Source of the DNA: Actinoallomurus spadix
GTDB taxonomy: Bacteria; Actinomycetota; Actinomycetes; Streptosporangiales; Streptosporangiaceae
NCBI RefSeq assembly: GCF_024055725.1
Contig: NZ_JAMXMX010000001.1
Span: forward strand, 372,001 to 436,000
Reading direction: 5' to 3'
DNA: 64,000 nucleotides
This document shows positions 32,965 through 43,733 of the stretch, in pieces. Below the pieces are notes generated by a model that ran no database searches, was not told the origin of the DNA, and worked only from the letters and a program-made list of their open reading frames with translations. A program made the position numbers and the translations under genes. Every line of letters starts with the position of its first letter. The stretch's first letter is position 1.

Positions 32965-32998
32965 TTCTAACGGCATTGCTACGATGTAAACGTTAGAA
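32965..32998. promoter_or_regulatory. TTCTAACG-N18-CGTTAGAA inverted repeat
   Basis: Perfect 8-bp arms (32965-32972 and 32991-32998) lie just before the NTF2-like gene. The sequence is AT-richer than its surroundings, and the right arm (TAAACGTTAG) resembles the TetR-type site at 17270. A regulator site is likely; the regulator is not identified here. Confidence 0.55.
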
Positions 32999-33020
32999 CT
33001 GATCGATCGAGGAGTCCGCC

Positions 33021-33479
33021 GTGGCCGTACGACCGCCCGTCCCGCCGTTCACCCCGGAGACCGCGCTGCAAAAGGTCCAGGCCGCGGAGGACGCCTGGAA
33101 CACCCGCGATCCCGAACGTGTGGCGCTCGCCTACACCGAGGACTCGGCCTGGCGGAACCGCGACCGGTTCGTCACCGGCCGGGCTGAGATCATCGCGTTC
33201 CTGCGCGACAAGTGGGACCGGGAACTCGACTACGCCCTCCGCAAGGAGCTCTGGGCGTTCCACGGCGACCGGATCGCGGTGCGCTTCCAGTACGAGTGCC
33301 GGGACCCGTCCGGCCAGTGGTGGCGCAGCCACGGCAACGAGCTGTGGGAGTTCACCCCCGAAGGCCTGATGAGCCGCCGCGAGGCCAGCATCAACGACGT
33401 CCGCATCACCGAGGCCGACCGGCGCATCTTCGGTCCACGGCCCGCCGGCGAGCGAGGTGTCCTCCTGCCGATCCGGTAA
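33021..33479 (+). CDS. NTF2-like protein of the DUF1348 family
   Basis: The 152-residue protein is a single NTF2/SnoaL-like cone domain: [33 protein letters not shown] opens it and [30 protein letters not shown] is in the second half, both close to the DUF1348 family. The cavity probably binds a small hydrophobic molecule. GAGGAG precedes the GTG start. An 8-bp inverted repeat stands 22 bp upstream, and a terminator hairpin follows 15 bp after the stop. Confidence 0.92.
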   Translation: MAVRPPVPPFTPETALQKVQAAEDAWNTRDPERVALAYTEDSAWRNRDRFVTGRAEIIAFLRDKWDRELDYALRKELWAFHGDRIAVRFQYECRDPSGQWWRSHGNELWEFTPEGLMSRREASINDVRITEADRRIFGPRPAGERGVLLPIR

Positions 33480-33494
33480 GACTGGACCGTACGT

Positions 33495-33525
33495 CCGGCC
33501 GCCGGGCGATCCGCCCGGCGGCCGG
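33495..33525 (+). terminator. 14-bp terminator hairpin after the NTF2-like gene
   Basis: CCGGCCGCCGGGCG (33495-33508) pairs perfectly with its complement at 33512-33525 around a 3-nt ATC loop. It separates the NTF2-like gene from the dehydratase gene. Confidence 0.75.
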
Positions 33526-33592
33526 CCATCCGGACCGCGGTCTCCACCGGTGGCGCCGAGCCCGGCGCCACCGCCTCGCAGAAAGACTGAGC

Positions 33593-34561
33593 ATGACCAC
33601 CACATCGCCGGTGACCTTGGAAGACGTCCGTTCCGCCGCCGCGCGGATCGCGGGCGTCGCGCACCGCACTCCGGTGCTGCGCTCGCGCACACTCGACGCG
33701 CTCGTCGGCGCGGAGGTCTTCCTCAAGTGCGAGAACCTGCAGCGCATCGGCGCGTTCAAGTTCCGCGGGGCTTACAACGCCGCCTCCCGGCTGACACCGG
33801 AGCAGCTGGCCAAGGGCATCGCCGCGTACTCCTCGGGCAACCACGCCCAGGCCGTCGCCCTCGCCGCCCGCGAGCTCGGCACGACCGCCGTGATCCTCAT
33901 GCCCGAGGACACCCCGCAGTCCAAGATGGACGCCACCGCCGGGTACGGCGCGGAGATCGTCACCTACGACCGCTACACCGGCGACCGGGTCGCCATCGGA
34001 GAGGCGATGGCGGCCGACCGCGGCCTGGCGCTCATCCCGCCGTACGAGCACCCGCACGTCATCGCGGGGCAGGGCACCGCCGCACTCGAGCTCATCGAGG
34101 AGGTCGGCGACCTCGGCGCCCTGGTGGTCCCGGTCGGCGGCGGAGGGCTCATCGCCGGCAGCGCCACCGCCGCCAAGGGCCTCACCCCGGCGAGCCGCGT
34201 GATCGGCGTGGAACCCGAGGCGGGCGACGACACCAAGCGCTCCCTCGAGGCGGGCCGGCGCGTGTCCATCCCGGTACCCCGCACCATCGCCGACGGGCAG
34301 GCCGCGGACATTCCCGGGGAGCTGACGTTCTCCATCAACCGGCGTCTGGTCGACGAGATCGCCCTGGTCACCGACGATCAGATCCGCGCGGCCATGCGGC
34401 TGGCCTTCGAGCGCCTGAAAATCGTCATCGAGCCGAGCGGCGCCACCCCGCTCGCCGCCCTCCTGAGCGGCCGTATCACCCCGCTGCCGCCGCGCGTCGG
34501 CGTGATCGTCTCCGGGGGCAACATCGGCGCGCGGCGGTTCGCCGAACTCTGCGGCGACTGA
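33593..34561 (+). CDS. PLP-dependent threonine/serine dehydratase family protein
   Basis: The 322-residue fold-type II enzyme has the PLP lysine in AFKFRGA (Lys56), the SSGNHAQA phosphate/amino-acid loop (about residues 81-88) and the Gly loop PVGGGGLIAGSA. There is no C-terminal ACT domain, so it is of the catabolic threonine dehydratase or serine racemase kind, not the biosynthetic IlvA kind. It removes water and ammonia from a hydroxy amino acid. The ATG at 33593 fits the family; the ribosome site is weak. It ends 66 bp from a convergent MmyB gene. Confidence 0.92.
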   Translation: MTTTSPVTLEDVRSAAARIAGVAHRTPVLRSRTLDALVGAEVFLKCENLQRIGAFKFRGAYNAASRLTPEQLAKGIAAYSSGNHAQAVALAARELGTTAVILMPEDTPQSKMDATAGYGAEIVTYDRYTGDRVAIGEAMAADRGLALIPPYEHPHVIAGQGTAALELIEEVGDLGALVVPVGGGGLIAGSATAAKGLTPASRVIGVEPEAGDDTKRSLEAGRRVSIPVPRTIADGQAADIPGELTFSINRRLVDEIALVTDDQIRAAMRLAFERLKIVIEPSGATPLAALLSGRITPLPPRVGVIVSGGNIGARRFAELCGD

Positions 34562-34627
34562 CCGGTCATGACCGCTCGCCGGGCCCCCGCGGCACCCGCC
34601 CGCCCTGACCGGCCCGGGCAGGGACGG

Positions 34628-35467
34628 TCACCCGACGAGCGACTGGGTGCCGAGAACGGTCAGCAAGGCCAGGCGCTCGGCGTCCTCGGTTCCGGGCTCG
34701 GCCGTGTAGATCATGATGTTCAGGTCGCTGCCCGCCACGGTCACCACGTCACAGTCCAGCGTCACGGCGCCCACCTGCGGATGGTCGATGGTCTTGCGGG
34801 CGGCCTCGTGACGGCCGACGGCGCCGGAGTCCCACAGCTCGGCGAACAGCTCACTGCGCGCCCGAAGCTCCGCCACCAGCCGCCGCAGCGGCTGGTCGGC
34901 CGGGTACCGGCCGACGGCCGCGCGCAGGCCGGCGACCAGGGCGGTCCGCAGCGCGTGCTGGGTCTCCGGGGTCTGCCGGACCCGGCTCTCGTAGCCGAGG
35001 AAGTTCCGCCACACGGCGTTGCGCTCGTTGCCCCGCCAGCCGGACGGGTCGCCCATCAGCGCGGCGTACGGCGGGTTGGCGACGAGCAGCGTCCAGGCCG
35101 CGTCGTAGACCGCGACGGGTGTCCCGGCCAGCCGGTCCAGCATCCGCTGGACGCTCGGGGTGATGTACGCGGGCACCGTGTCGGGCCCCGGCGGCACGAG
35201 CCCGGCCAGGCAGAACAGGTGGGCCCGTTCGCCGTTCGACAGCCGCAGTGCCCTGGCCAGCGCCTCGACGACCTGCGGGGACGGGTTGGCCGCGCGGCCC
35301 TGCTCCAGGCGGGTGATGTAGTCGACGGAGATTCCGGCCAGCAGCGCCAGCTCCTCACGGCGGAGACCCGGCGCCCGCCGCTGACCGCCGGCGGGCAACC
35401 CGACGACCTCGGGTGACAGGCGGTCGCGCCAGCGATGCATCGCCCTTCCGAACTCTGTCGTCGCCAT
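34628..35467 (-). CDS. MmyB-like XRE regulator (module 3)
   Basis: The 279-residue protein begins MATTEFGRAMHRWRDRLSPEVVG and has APGLRREELALLAGISVDYITRLEQG (residues about 30-55). The MmyB ligand domain follows, ending ARKTIDHPQVGAVTLDCDVV. The ATG at 35467 is the start that fits the family. It is divergent from an SDR gene at 35570. CCTGG/CCAGG and TCCCAGGAAGAT occur in the promoter region. Confidence 0.93.
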   Translation of the reverse strand: MATTEFGRAMHRWRDRLSPEVVGLPAGGQRRAPGLRREELALLAGISVDYITRLEQGRAANPSPQVVEALARALRLSNGERAHLFCLAGLVPPGPDTVPAYITPSVQRMLDRLAGTPVAVYDAAWTLLVANPPYAALMGDPSGWRGNERNAVWRNFLGYESRVRQTPETQHALRTALVAGLRAAVGRYPADQPLRRLVAELRARSELFAELWDSGAVGRHEAARKTIDHPQVGAVTLDCDVVTVAGSDLNIMIYTAEPGTEDAERLALLTVLGTQSLVG

Positions 35468-35500
35468 GCCCACCAGTGTGCACCGCCGGCCGGGGAAGTG

Positions 35501-35526
35501 CCTGGTACCGGTGGTCCCAGGAAGAT
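35501..35526. promoter_or_regulatory. Motif in the module 3 promoter
   Basis: CCTGG (35501-35505) and CCAGG (35517-35521) form a short inverted repeat, and the end of this element, CCCAGGAAGAT, parallels CCCCTGAAGAT in module 4. It lies 34 bp from the MmyB start. It may be the regulator's site. Confidence 0.4.
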
Positions 35527-35569
35527 GGGACGGCTGGCTGACGCCGTGGCGCGGCCGCAGCCTGGAGCC

Positions 35570-36277
35570 ATGACGACAACACTGATCACCGGGGCGAACA
35601 AGGGCCTCGGCTTCGAGACCGCCCGCCGCCTCATCGCCGCGGGCCACACCGTCTACATCGGCAGCCGGGACGCCGAACGCGGCCGCCGGGCCGCCGAGCG
35701 GCTGGGCGCGCGGCTGGTCCTCCTCGACGTCACCGACGACGCGTCCGTCGCCGCGGCCGCCAAGACGATCGAGGCCGACGGGGGACTGGACGTGCTGGTC
35801 AACAACGCCGGCGTCGAAGGGCGCACGCCGGACGGGGGAGTGGTCGGCGCCGCCGACACGACCGCGGACCTGATGCGGGAGATCTTTGAGACGAACGTCT
35901 TCGGCCTGGTACGCGTCACCCATGCCTTCCTTCCGCTGCTGCGGCGGTCCGCGGCCCCCGTCGTGGTCAACGTCAGCAGCGGCCTGGCCTCGCTGACCGG
36001 CGTCACCACCGAGGGCACTCCCGTGTACCTCTACCCGGGGGTCGCCTATCCGGCGTCGAAGACCGCTGTCAACATGGTCACCGTGCAGTACGCCAAGGCG
36101 TTCCCGGACATGCGGATCAACGCGGTCGAGCCCGGCTACACCGCCACCGACCTGAACGCCCACACGGGCATCCAGACCGTCGAGGAGGGCGCCGAGATCA
36201 TCGTGCGCATGGCCCAGGTCGGCCCCGACGGCCCGACCGGCGGCTACTTCACCGTCGAAGGCACGCTGCCCTGGTAG
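35570..36277 (+). CDS. SDR-family oxidoreductase (module 3)
   Basis: The 235-residue SDR begins MTTTLITGANKGLGFETA and has NNAG (78-81), VVNVSSGLASL with Ser136/137 and Tyr160-Lys164 in AYPASKTAV. The GANKGLGFE motif is that of carbonyl-reductase-like SDRs related to plant and animal CBR. It is divergent from the third MmyB regulator. Confidence 0.92.
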   Translation: MTTTLITGANKGLGFETARRLIAAGHTVYIGSRDAERGRRAAERLGARLVLLDVTDDASVAAAAKTIEADGGLDVLVNNAGVEGRTPDGGVVGAADTTADLMREIFETNVFGLVRVTHAFLPLLRRSAAPVVVNVSSGLASLTGVTTEGTPVYLYPGVAYPASKTAVNMVTVQYAKAFPDMRINAVEPGYTATDLNAHTGIQTVEEGAEIIVRMAQVGPDGPTGGYFTVEGTLPW

Positions 36278-36285
36278 CAGAGCCG

Positions 36286-36441
36286 GTGGTGCGGCGCGGA
36301 CCTGCGCGAGGTGACCGTATCGGCCGGACGCGGCACCCTCCGGTCGCCGTCGAGCAGGTCCTGCCGCTGGGGGAGGCCGCCGAGGCCTATGAGCTGAGCG
36401 AGACGGGCTGTGCGAGGGGAAGATCGTCCTTCCGGTGGTGT
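36286..36441 (+). pseudogene. Remnant of a zinc-type quinone oxidoreductase (C-terminal end)
   Basis: A frame reading VAVEQVLPLGEAAEAYELSETG matches the C-terminal end of MDR-type quinone oxidoreductases (typical tail: EAAEAHxxLESGRARGKIVL). After CARG the frame shifts; the +1 frame restores GKIVLPVV and then a TGA. One G is missing from a run (AGGGGAAG where AGGGGGAAG would be needed). The rest of the gene is absent, and the SDR gene lies directly upstream, so this is a decayed fragment. Confidence 0.6.
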
Positions 36442-36573
36442 GACGCCGAACCCCTGTCGCGCACCGGCCGCCGGCTGGGGCGGTAGATTCGGTCCGACCG
36501 TTCGGCTCGATCGGGCGTGGAACCGGCGGCGTGAACCTCGTCACGGGCGCCGGGGTGGTGCGGGAGGAGTCGC

Positions 36574-36867
36574 GTGGAGAAGACGCAGGAGCAGCCGGTC
36601 GTCATCGACGGCGGCGACCGCGCCTGCGTCCGCCTTCTGCTCGAGCTGCGGGCCCGGATCGCCGAACTGCCCGGCGGCACCCTCATTCACCTCATCGCCG
36701 CCGACCCGGCCGCACCCATCGATCTGCCCGCCTGGTGCCACCTGACCGGCCACGCCTACCTCGGCCCGGTCCCCACCGCGCCGGAGGGAGCACCCGCGTA
36801 CGCACTGCGGACCGCTCCCGCCCCCCGCGCCACCGACCCCGCCTCTCCCTGGCGGCCCCGGCGCTGA
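36574..36867 (+). CDS. TusA-like sulfurtransferase-family small protein
   Basis: The 97-residue protein resembles TusA-like proteins: the front half reads VVIDGGDRACVRLLLELRARIAELPGGTLIHLIAADPAAPIDLPAWCHLTGHAYLG, with Cys18 near the N-terminal helix and a later WCHLTGHAYLG motif, both family features. TusA carries sulfur as a persulfide; here the first active CP motif is replaced by ACV, so function is uncertain. GGGAGGAG stands 5 bp before GTG 36574. Confidence 0.8.
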   Translation: MEKTQEQPVVIDGGDRACVRLLLELRARIAELPGGTLIHLIAADPAAPIDLPAWCHLTGHAYLGPVPTAPEGAPAYALRTAPAPRATDPASPWRPRR

Positions 36868-36935
36868 CGCGGCAGGCGGATCCGCGCATTCCGCCAGGCC
36901 GGTCGCGCCACGGCCGCCGGGGAAGGATGACCTCC

Positions 36936-37607
36936 ATGACGCCCGTCAGCGCTTCCCACCGGCATCCGTTGTTCGCCCGCCTCTACGCCCGCGCCTGCCC
37001 GCTGCTGGACCGGCGCCTGGCCGCGTACCGTCGGGCCCTGCTGGACGGGCTGTCCGGACGGGTCATCGAGATCGGGGTGGGCACCGGAGCCAACTTCACC
37101 CACTACCCGCACCAGGTCGAGGCCGTACTGGCGGTCGAACCCGAGCCGTACCTCCGGCGCCTGGCCCAGGCGGCCGCCGCCCGTACGCCCGTGCCGATCG
37201 ACGTCACCGGTGGATCGGCCGACCGGCTCCCGGCCGCCGACGCCTCCTGTGACGCGGCCGTGACCTGCCTGGTGCTGTGCACCGTGCCCGACCCGGCCGC
37301 CGCCCTCGCCGAGATCGCCCGGGTGCTGAGACCCGGCGGGCGATTGCGGTTCCTCGAGCACGTCCACGCCGAAACCCCGGCCCGGCGGCGCGTCCAGCGC
37401 GTCCTCGACGTCACCCTGTGGCCGCGCCTGAGCGGTGGCTGCCACACCGGCCGCGACACCGCCGCCGCCATCGAACGCGCCGGTTTCACGATCGAGCGCC
37501 TGGACCGGCTCGGCTCCGGGGAGACCGGCATCCCGTTCCCCGCGGCCCCGCAGATCCTCGGCACCGCCACGGTGACGTCCCGGTCTGGACGGGCCGGCGA
37601 CGAGTGA
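36936..37607 (+). CDS. Class I SAM-dependent methyltransferase
   Basis: The 223-residue protein has motif I VIEIGVGTGANF (residues about 44-55), the acidic loop VLAVEPEPYLRRL (about 67-79), and a CLVLCTVPDPAAALAEIARVLRPGGRLRFLEHV segment matching motifs II-III of the UbiE/COQ5-like group. It transfers a methyl from SAM to an unknown acceptor. The ATG at 36936 has GGAAGG 9 bp before it, whereas an ATG at 36927 overlaps that site. It lies 68 bp after the TusA-like gene. Confidence 0.9.
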   Translation: MTPVSASHRHPLFARLYARACPLLDRRLAAYRRALLDGLSGRVIEIGVGTGANFTHYPHQVEAVLAVEPEPYLRRLAQAAAARTPVPIDVTGGSADRLPAADASCDAAVTCLVLCTVPDPAAALAEIARVLRPGGRLRFLEHVHAETPARRRVQRVLDVTLWPRLSGGCHTGRDTAAAIERAGFTIERLDRLGSGETGIPFPAAPQILGTATVTSRSGRAGDE

Positions 37608-37730
37608 CCTCGCCGAGGCAGGCACGGCTCCCGGGGAGTACCGGAACGGGACTCAGCGGTGGCGGGGCGGGGGCCTCGCGCGTCGGGTTTCCACCGGCTC
37701 ATGCTCCGGCCCCGCACACCGATGACAGAA

Positions 37731-37793
37731 ACTGACATCAACATGATGACGGGGACTGACATCGGCGCTATAGTGATGTCACAGACTGACATC
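37731..37793. promoter_or_regulatory. Array of TGACATC half-sites around a promoter
   Basis: TGACATC lies at 37733-37739, 37757-37763 and 37787-37793, and its complement GATGTCA at 37775-37781. Together they make a perfect inverted repeat with a 5-nt spacer at 37775-37793, another with an 11-nt spacer at 37757-37781, and an imperfect one at 37733-37751. A -10-like TATAGT sits at 37769-37774 inside the array. This is an operator-promoter for the esterase gene that follows. Confidence 0.75.
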
Positions 37794-37878
37794 AGGCTCC
37801 GCTCCCGGGGCGGGGTGGCAGGTCCGAACGGCACCCCTGCACGACCGGCGGCTGCACGGCCGCGAGGAGACCAACGAC

Positions 37879-38859
37879 ATGAACACCAAGAGCGCACACG
37901 AGCGAATCGACCCCGAACTCGCCGAGGCCCTGAAGGCGGTGCCGATGACGGAGGCAGGGGTGTTCGACCTCGGCGATCTGGAGGGCACGCGCGCCGGCGT
38001 CCGCGCCTTCGCCGAGGCGATCGCCGCCCAGACGCCGGATGAGCCGTCCGTGTCGGTCGAAGAGGCCGAGGTGGTCCGCCCGGACGGATCCACCCTCGCC
38101 ATCCGGCTGCTGCGGCCGACCGCGGAGACCGGGCCCCTGCCGGTACTGCTCTGGTTCCACGGCGGCGGGCAGGTCCTCGGGTACGCGGCCCAGGACGATC
38201 CCACCCTCAAGCGCCTGTGCCTGAGGATCGGCTGTGCCGCCGCCTCAGTCGACTACCGGCTCGCGCCGGAGGCTCCCGCCCCGGCCGCCGCCGAGGACGG
38301 ACTGCTCGCCTACCGCTGGCTTCGTAGCCAGGCGGCCTCGCTCGGCTTCGACGAGGGCCGCATCGCCTTGGCCGGGCAAAGCGGCGGCGGCATCGCCGCA
38401 GCCACCGCGCTCATGATCCGCGACCAGGACGAGCCGGCGCCACTCTTTCAGGCGCTGAGCTACCCGATGCTCGATGACCGCAACAGCACCGCTTCGAGCC
38501 ACGAGATCACCGACATCGGCATCTGGGACCGCGCGACCAACATCCTCGCCTGGAACTCGATCCTCGCAGACCGCGCGGGCACCGACGACGTGCCGCCGTA
38601 CAGCGCACCCGCACGCGCGACGGACCTTACCGGCCTGCCGCCCACCTTCATCGCGGCCGCCGAACTCGACGTCTTCCGCGACGAGGACCTGAGCTACGCG
38701 ACGCGGCTCCAGGCCGCCGGCGTGCCCGTCGAACTGCACCTGTACCCCGGCGCCTACCATGCATGGGACCTCTTCGCCCCCGAAGCCGCATTGAGCGCCG
38801 CGTACGTCCACGCCTGGTACGGATACCTGCGCCGCCAGTTCAGCACCCGCCGGTCCTGA
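37879..38859 (+). CDS. Alpha/beta hydrolase (HSL-type esterase)
   Basis: The 326-residue protein has the oxyanion motif FHGGGQVLG (residues 93-101), DYRLAPEAPAP, the AGQSGGG elbow (Ser168) and an acidic/His pair near the end (ELDVFRDE; GAYHAWDLFAPE). It is a cytoplasmic GDXG-family ester hydrolase. GAGGAG lies 8-10 bp before ATG 37879. An array of TGACATC half-sites lies 86-148 bp upstream, and a convergent MarR gene follows. Confidence 0.93.
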   Translation: MNTKSAHERIDPELAEALKAVPMTEAGVFDLGDLEGTRAGVRAFAEAIAAQTPDEPSVSVEEAEVVRPDGSTLAIRLLRPTAETGPLPVLLWFHGGGQVLGYAAQDDPTLKRLCLRIGCAAASVDYRLAPEAPAPAAAEDGLLAYRWLRSQAASLGFDEGRIALAGQSGGGIAAATALMIRDQDEPAPLFQALSYPMLDDRNSTASSHEITDIGIWDRATNILAWNSILADRAGTDDVPPYSAPARATDLTGLPPTFIAAAELDVFRDEDLSYATRLQAAGVPVELHLYPGAYHAWDLFAPEAALSAAYVHAWYGYLRRQFSTRRS

Positions 38860-38957
38860 GCGCCCGGTTCGCGACCTCGCGGGCAGGGCGCCCCCGGACC
38901 TGCTGACAGCAGCCATCCCGCCGGGGACTCGCACCGGCGTTCCCCGCGGGTCGCTCG

Positions 38958-39434
38958 TCACCCCGTCGGCAGGCCGATCCGGTCGCGTTCGAGCCTGAGG
39001 CGGAGATCCGTGAGGGCCTGCGCGGCGACCGGGAGCGCTTCACCATCGAGGGCGCCTCCGACCAGTTCGGCGACCCGCTCGGTGAAGGTCTCCTCCGCCG
39101 CGTCGACGAGCCGCGCGCCGTCATCGGTCAGGGCCAGCAGCGATGACCGGCGATCCGACGGGTTCGGCTGCCGCACGACCCATCCCTGCTTCTCCAGCCG
39201 GTCGGCGCCCTTGCTGGTCGCCCCGATCCCGATGGCGAACTCGGTGGCGAGATCCGCCACCCGAGACCCGGGGTGGTCGCGGAGGTAGCGCAGGAACTCG
39301 AACTGTGAGGTGACGATCCCGTGCCGCTCGCGAAGCCGGTCGTTCACGGCGTTGTAGAGGCGCGTCTCGCACCGGACGAGATCGGAGAAGAAACCCGGGA
39401 GGTCGACCGGGTCACGGCCCGATTTATATTCCAC
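38958..39434 (-). CDS. MarR-family transcriptional regulator
   Basis: The 158-residue protein has the MarR winged helix (HGIVTSQFEFLRYLRDHPGSRVADLATEFAIGIGATSKGADRLEKQGWV, residues about 42-90) and a wing with RQPNPSDRRSSLLALTDDG, the classical DxRS loop. GTG 39434 (VEYKSGRDPV) fits the length; GTG 39458 is an alternative. TACACT, a fair -10, lies just upstream, so the transcript may be nearly leaderless. It converges on the esterase gene and may be its regulator. Confidence 0.9.
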   Translation of the reverse strand: MEYKSGRDPVDLPGFFSDLVRCETRLYNAVNDRLRERHGIVTSQFEFLRYLRDHPGSRVADLATEFAIGIGATSKGADRLEKQGWVVRQPNPSDRRSSLLALTDDGARLVDAAEETFTERVAELVGGALDGEALPVAAQALTDLRLRLERDRIGLPTG

Positions 39435-39588
39435 CGCATTTAGTGTACGGGCACGCACCTGCGGTCAGGGTGATGCGCGTCCGGTGTGGACGTCACCGCC
39501 ACCGGTCGTTCCGCCGGGAGGAGGCCGCCGGGTTCACCCAGGGGCGGTCCCGCCGCTGATGCGGAACCCCCAGAGCCGTCGCGCAAGG

Positions 39589-40326
39589 TCAGCGGGGGGT
39601 GAGGAGGCAGAACTCGTTGCCTTCGGGATCGACGAGGACCCGCCAGTGAAGGTCGGACTGGTCGATGCCGGGGTCGGTGGCGCCCAGCGCGCGCAGGCGG
39701 GCCTCCTCCGCAGCCATGTCGTCGCCGGGGTAGGGACTGATGTCGAGGTGGACGCGGTTCCACACGGTCTTGGGGTCGGGGGTGCGGACGAACTCCAGGT
39801 AGGGGCCGACCGCCTCGGCGGAGCGCAGGGTCGCGTGGTCGTCGGTGACCTCATGCAGGGTCCAGTCCATCGCCTCGTCCCAGAAGCGGGCCATGGCGCG
39901 CGGGTCCGCGCAGTCGACGACCACCGCGGCGATCGGGCCGGTGTCCTGGTAGCGCGGCCGGGGTTCCAGGACGCAGAACTCGTTGCCCTCCGGGTCGGCC
40001 ATGACCGTCCAGGGGACGTCGCCCTGGCCCACGTCGGCGAGGGTCGCGCCGAGCTCCCGGAGACGCGCGACCAGCTCCGCCTGGTGGGCGGCCGAGGTGG
40101 TGGCCAGGTCGAGGTGCACCCGGTTCTTGACCGTCTTGGGCTCCGGGCGGGCGACGAGGTCGATGCAGACGGCGGCGGGATCGGGGTAGGCGAAGCCGAC
40201 GGGTGTGAGGTTGGTGACGCCGGGCGCCTCGCTGTCGATGGCCCAGCCGAGCGCCTCTGCCCAGAACCGGCCGAGCGCGGAGTCGTCATGGGCCTTCATA
40301 TTGATCTGCACCAGTCTCGTGGCCAT
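39589..40326 (-). CDS. Double-domain VOC (glyoxalase-like) protein
   Basis: The 245-residue protein has two glyoxalase/bleomycin-resistance-type modules: residues 1-125 (ARLVQINMKAHD... ending DPEGNEFCVL) and 126-245 (AAVVVDCADPRAM... ending DPEGNEFCLL). Each has its own NRVHLD metal or ligand strand (about 69-74 and 191-196). VOC proteins bind a divalent metal or sequester hydrophobic drugs. The tandem arrangement suggests internal duplication. It is upstream, on the same strand, of the rifampin monooxygenase stop region by 123 bp. Confidence 0.92.
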   Translation of the reverse strand: MATRLVQINMKAHDDSALGRFWAEALGWAIDSEAPGVTNLTPVGFAYPDPAAVCIDLVARPEPKTVKNRVHLDLATTSAAHQAELVARLRELGATLADVGQGDVPWTVMADPEGNEFCVLEPRPRYQDTGPIAAVVVDCADPRAMARFWDEAMDWTLHEVTDDHATLRSAEAVGPYLEFVRTPDPKTVWNRVHLDISPYPGDDMAAEEARLRALGATDPGIDQSDLHWRVLVDPEGNEFCLLTPR

Positions 40327-40448
40327 GCCGGAGATCGTAAGGGCTGATGCCTACTGGCACCTCATGCAACGAGCCGCCGAGCGGGGTGAGGACCTGAGGC
40401 CGGATCGTCCCTGCGGCGTGGCCCGGAGGCCAGAGCGCCGAGCGCGAA

Positions 40449-42338
<1,890 letters not shown>

Positions 42339-42342
<4 letters not shown>

Positions 42343-43532
42343 TCCGTCGTTCCGGAACCGGTATCCGCAGGATTCGATTCTTCGGTACGGGCGGCGCGCA
42401 GTTCGGCGGTGATGGCGCGCTCTCGCTGGGCGTCCGCCTCGGCGCGGGCCGCGGCGCGGTCGCGCTCGAGGTCACGGACGCGCGCCTGCTCGGCACTCAA
42501 TCGCAGCCGCGCCTCCTCGAGCTCGCCGCGCAGGCGCTCGGCGGACGACCGGGCCTCGGCGGCTTCGGCACGGAGCCGTTCCGTCTCCGCGAGGGCGCCG
42601 TCCCGTACGGCGAGGGCGGCGGCACGCTCGGCGTCGGCGGAGGCCGCCCTGGCCTCGGCGCGCTCTCGGCCGGCCTCCGCGACCTCGGCCCGGGCGAGGG
42701 CGGCGGCCCGATCACGGTCGGCGTGTACCGCGGCGGTCCGTGCCTCGGCGAGCTCGGCGCGGGCCTCCTCCAGCCGGGCGAGGGCCTGCTCGGTCTCGCG
42801 TTCGGCGTGCCGGGCGGCGAGTTCCGCCTCCGCCTGGGCGCTCCGCGCGGTCTCGGCGTCCTGCCGGGCGCGTTCGGCCTGCGCGCGGGCCCGGTCGACG
42901 TCCTCGGCGGCCACCCGGCGGGTGTCCTCGATCTCCTGTGCGGCCCGCCGCGCCGCCTCTTCGGCGGTCTCCTCGGCCTGACGCACCAGGTCGGACGCCT
43001 CCGCCCGTACCCGCTCCGCCTCTGTACGGGCCTGCCGGGCCGAGGTCTGCGCGTCGTCGCGAGCGCGCTCGGCCTCCTGCGCTCGTTGTTCGGCGGCGTG
43101 GGCGCGCGCGTCGGCGTCCGCGGCCGCCTGCCGGGCCTGCTCGGCCATCCGGGTCGCCTCTTCCCTGGCGGCCATGGCGGCGGCGACCCGGGTCTGCGCC
43201 TGCGCGCGCTCGGCGCTGAGGCGAGCCTCGACACCGCGCGGGGACAGCTCGGACTCCAGCGCGGAGGCCAGTGGGGCGATGGCCGCGGCCAGGCCCTGTT
43301 CCATGCGGTCGTAGAGATCCTCGGCGCGGGCCAGCGCGCCGTCCAGGCCGGGGACCGCGCGGCGCAGCTCGCGGTCGCGTTTGGCGCGGGCCTGGCAGTC
43401 ACCGTCGGGGCAGTACGCGCGCGGCCGGCCGCGCCCGCTCCGCTGGGGGACCGGCTTCCCGCAGTAACGACACGGCCGCTCGGCCGGCTGTGCCTCGTCC
43501 GTACCGGGGTCTTCCGCACTCGAGATCGTCAC
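42339..43532 (-). CDS. Zinc-ribbon alanine-rich coiled-coil protein (KfrA-like)
   Basis: The 397-residue protein has a zinc-ribbon-like N-terminus: Cys21-x2-Cys24, then Cys41-x4-Cys46, inside an Arg-rich segment. From about residue 55 to 385 it is one long coiled coil of Ala/Glu/Arg heptads without prolines, then a short acidic tail. KfrA-type proteins share this build (DNA-binding head, long coiled-coil tail) and bind their own promoters. GTG 43532 is the start. The function here is unknown. A perfect 12-bp inverted repeat spans 43550-43594. Confidence 0.75.
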
Positions 43533-43549
43533 GGCGACAGTCTACATTT

Positions 43550-43594
43550 TCTGGTTTTCTGTTTCCAGTAAATAAGAAGTCCCAGAAAACCAGA
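43550..43594. promoter_or_regulatory. 12-bp inverted repeat operator in an AT-rich promoter
   Basis: TCTGGTTTTCTG (43550-43561) pairs perfectly with CAGAAAACCAGA (43583-43594) around a 21-nt AT-rich spacer. Read toward the coiled-coil gene, the following TAGACT is a fair -10 element. This stretch is strikingly AT-rich in a very GC-rich region. It probably serves as the gene's own operator. Confidence 0.75.
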
Positions 43595-43733
43595 TGAGCA
43601 ACCCACGGGAATGATGATTCCCGCAAGTTACGTGTAGTGATCGGTGGCCACGCTGCGACGCGTGCCACCTACGCGGATGCCCGACGCGAGTGGTCGGGGC
43701 ACCACGCTCGAGTTGGGGCGCCGGCCGGAGCGG

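Noticed and set aside
38090-38330. Possible CRISPR-like or repeat signal in the esterase gene
   Set aside because: Repeats are only GC-rich codon runs; no regular spacers.
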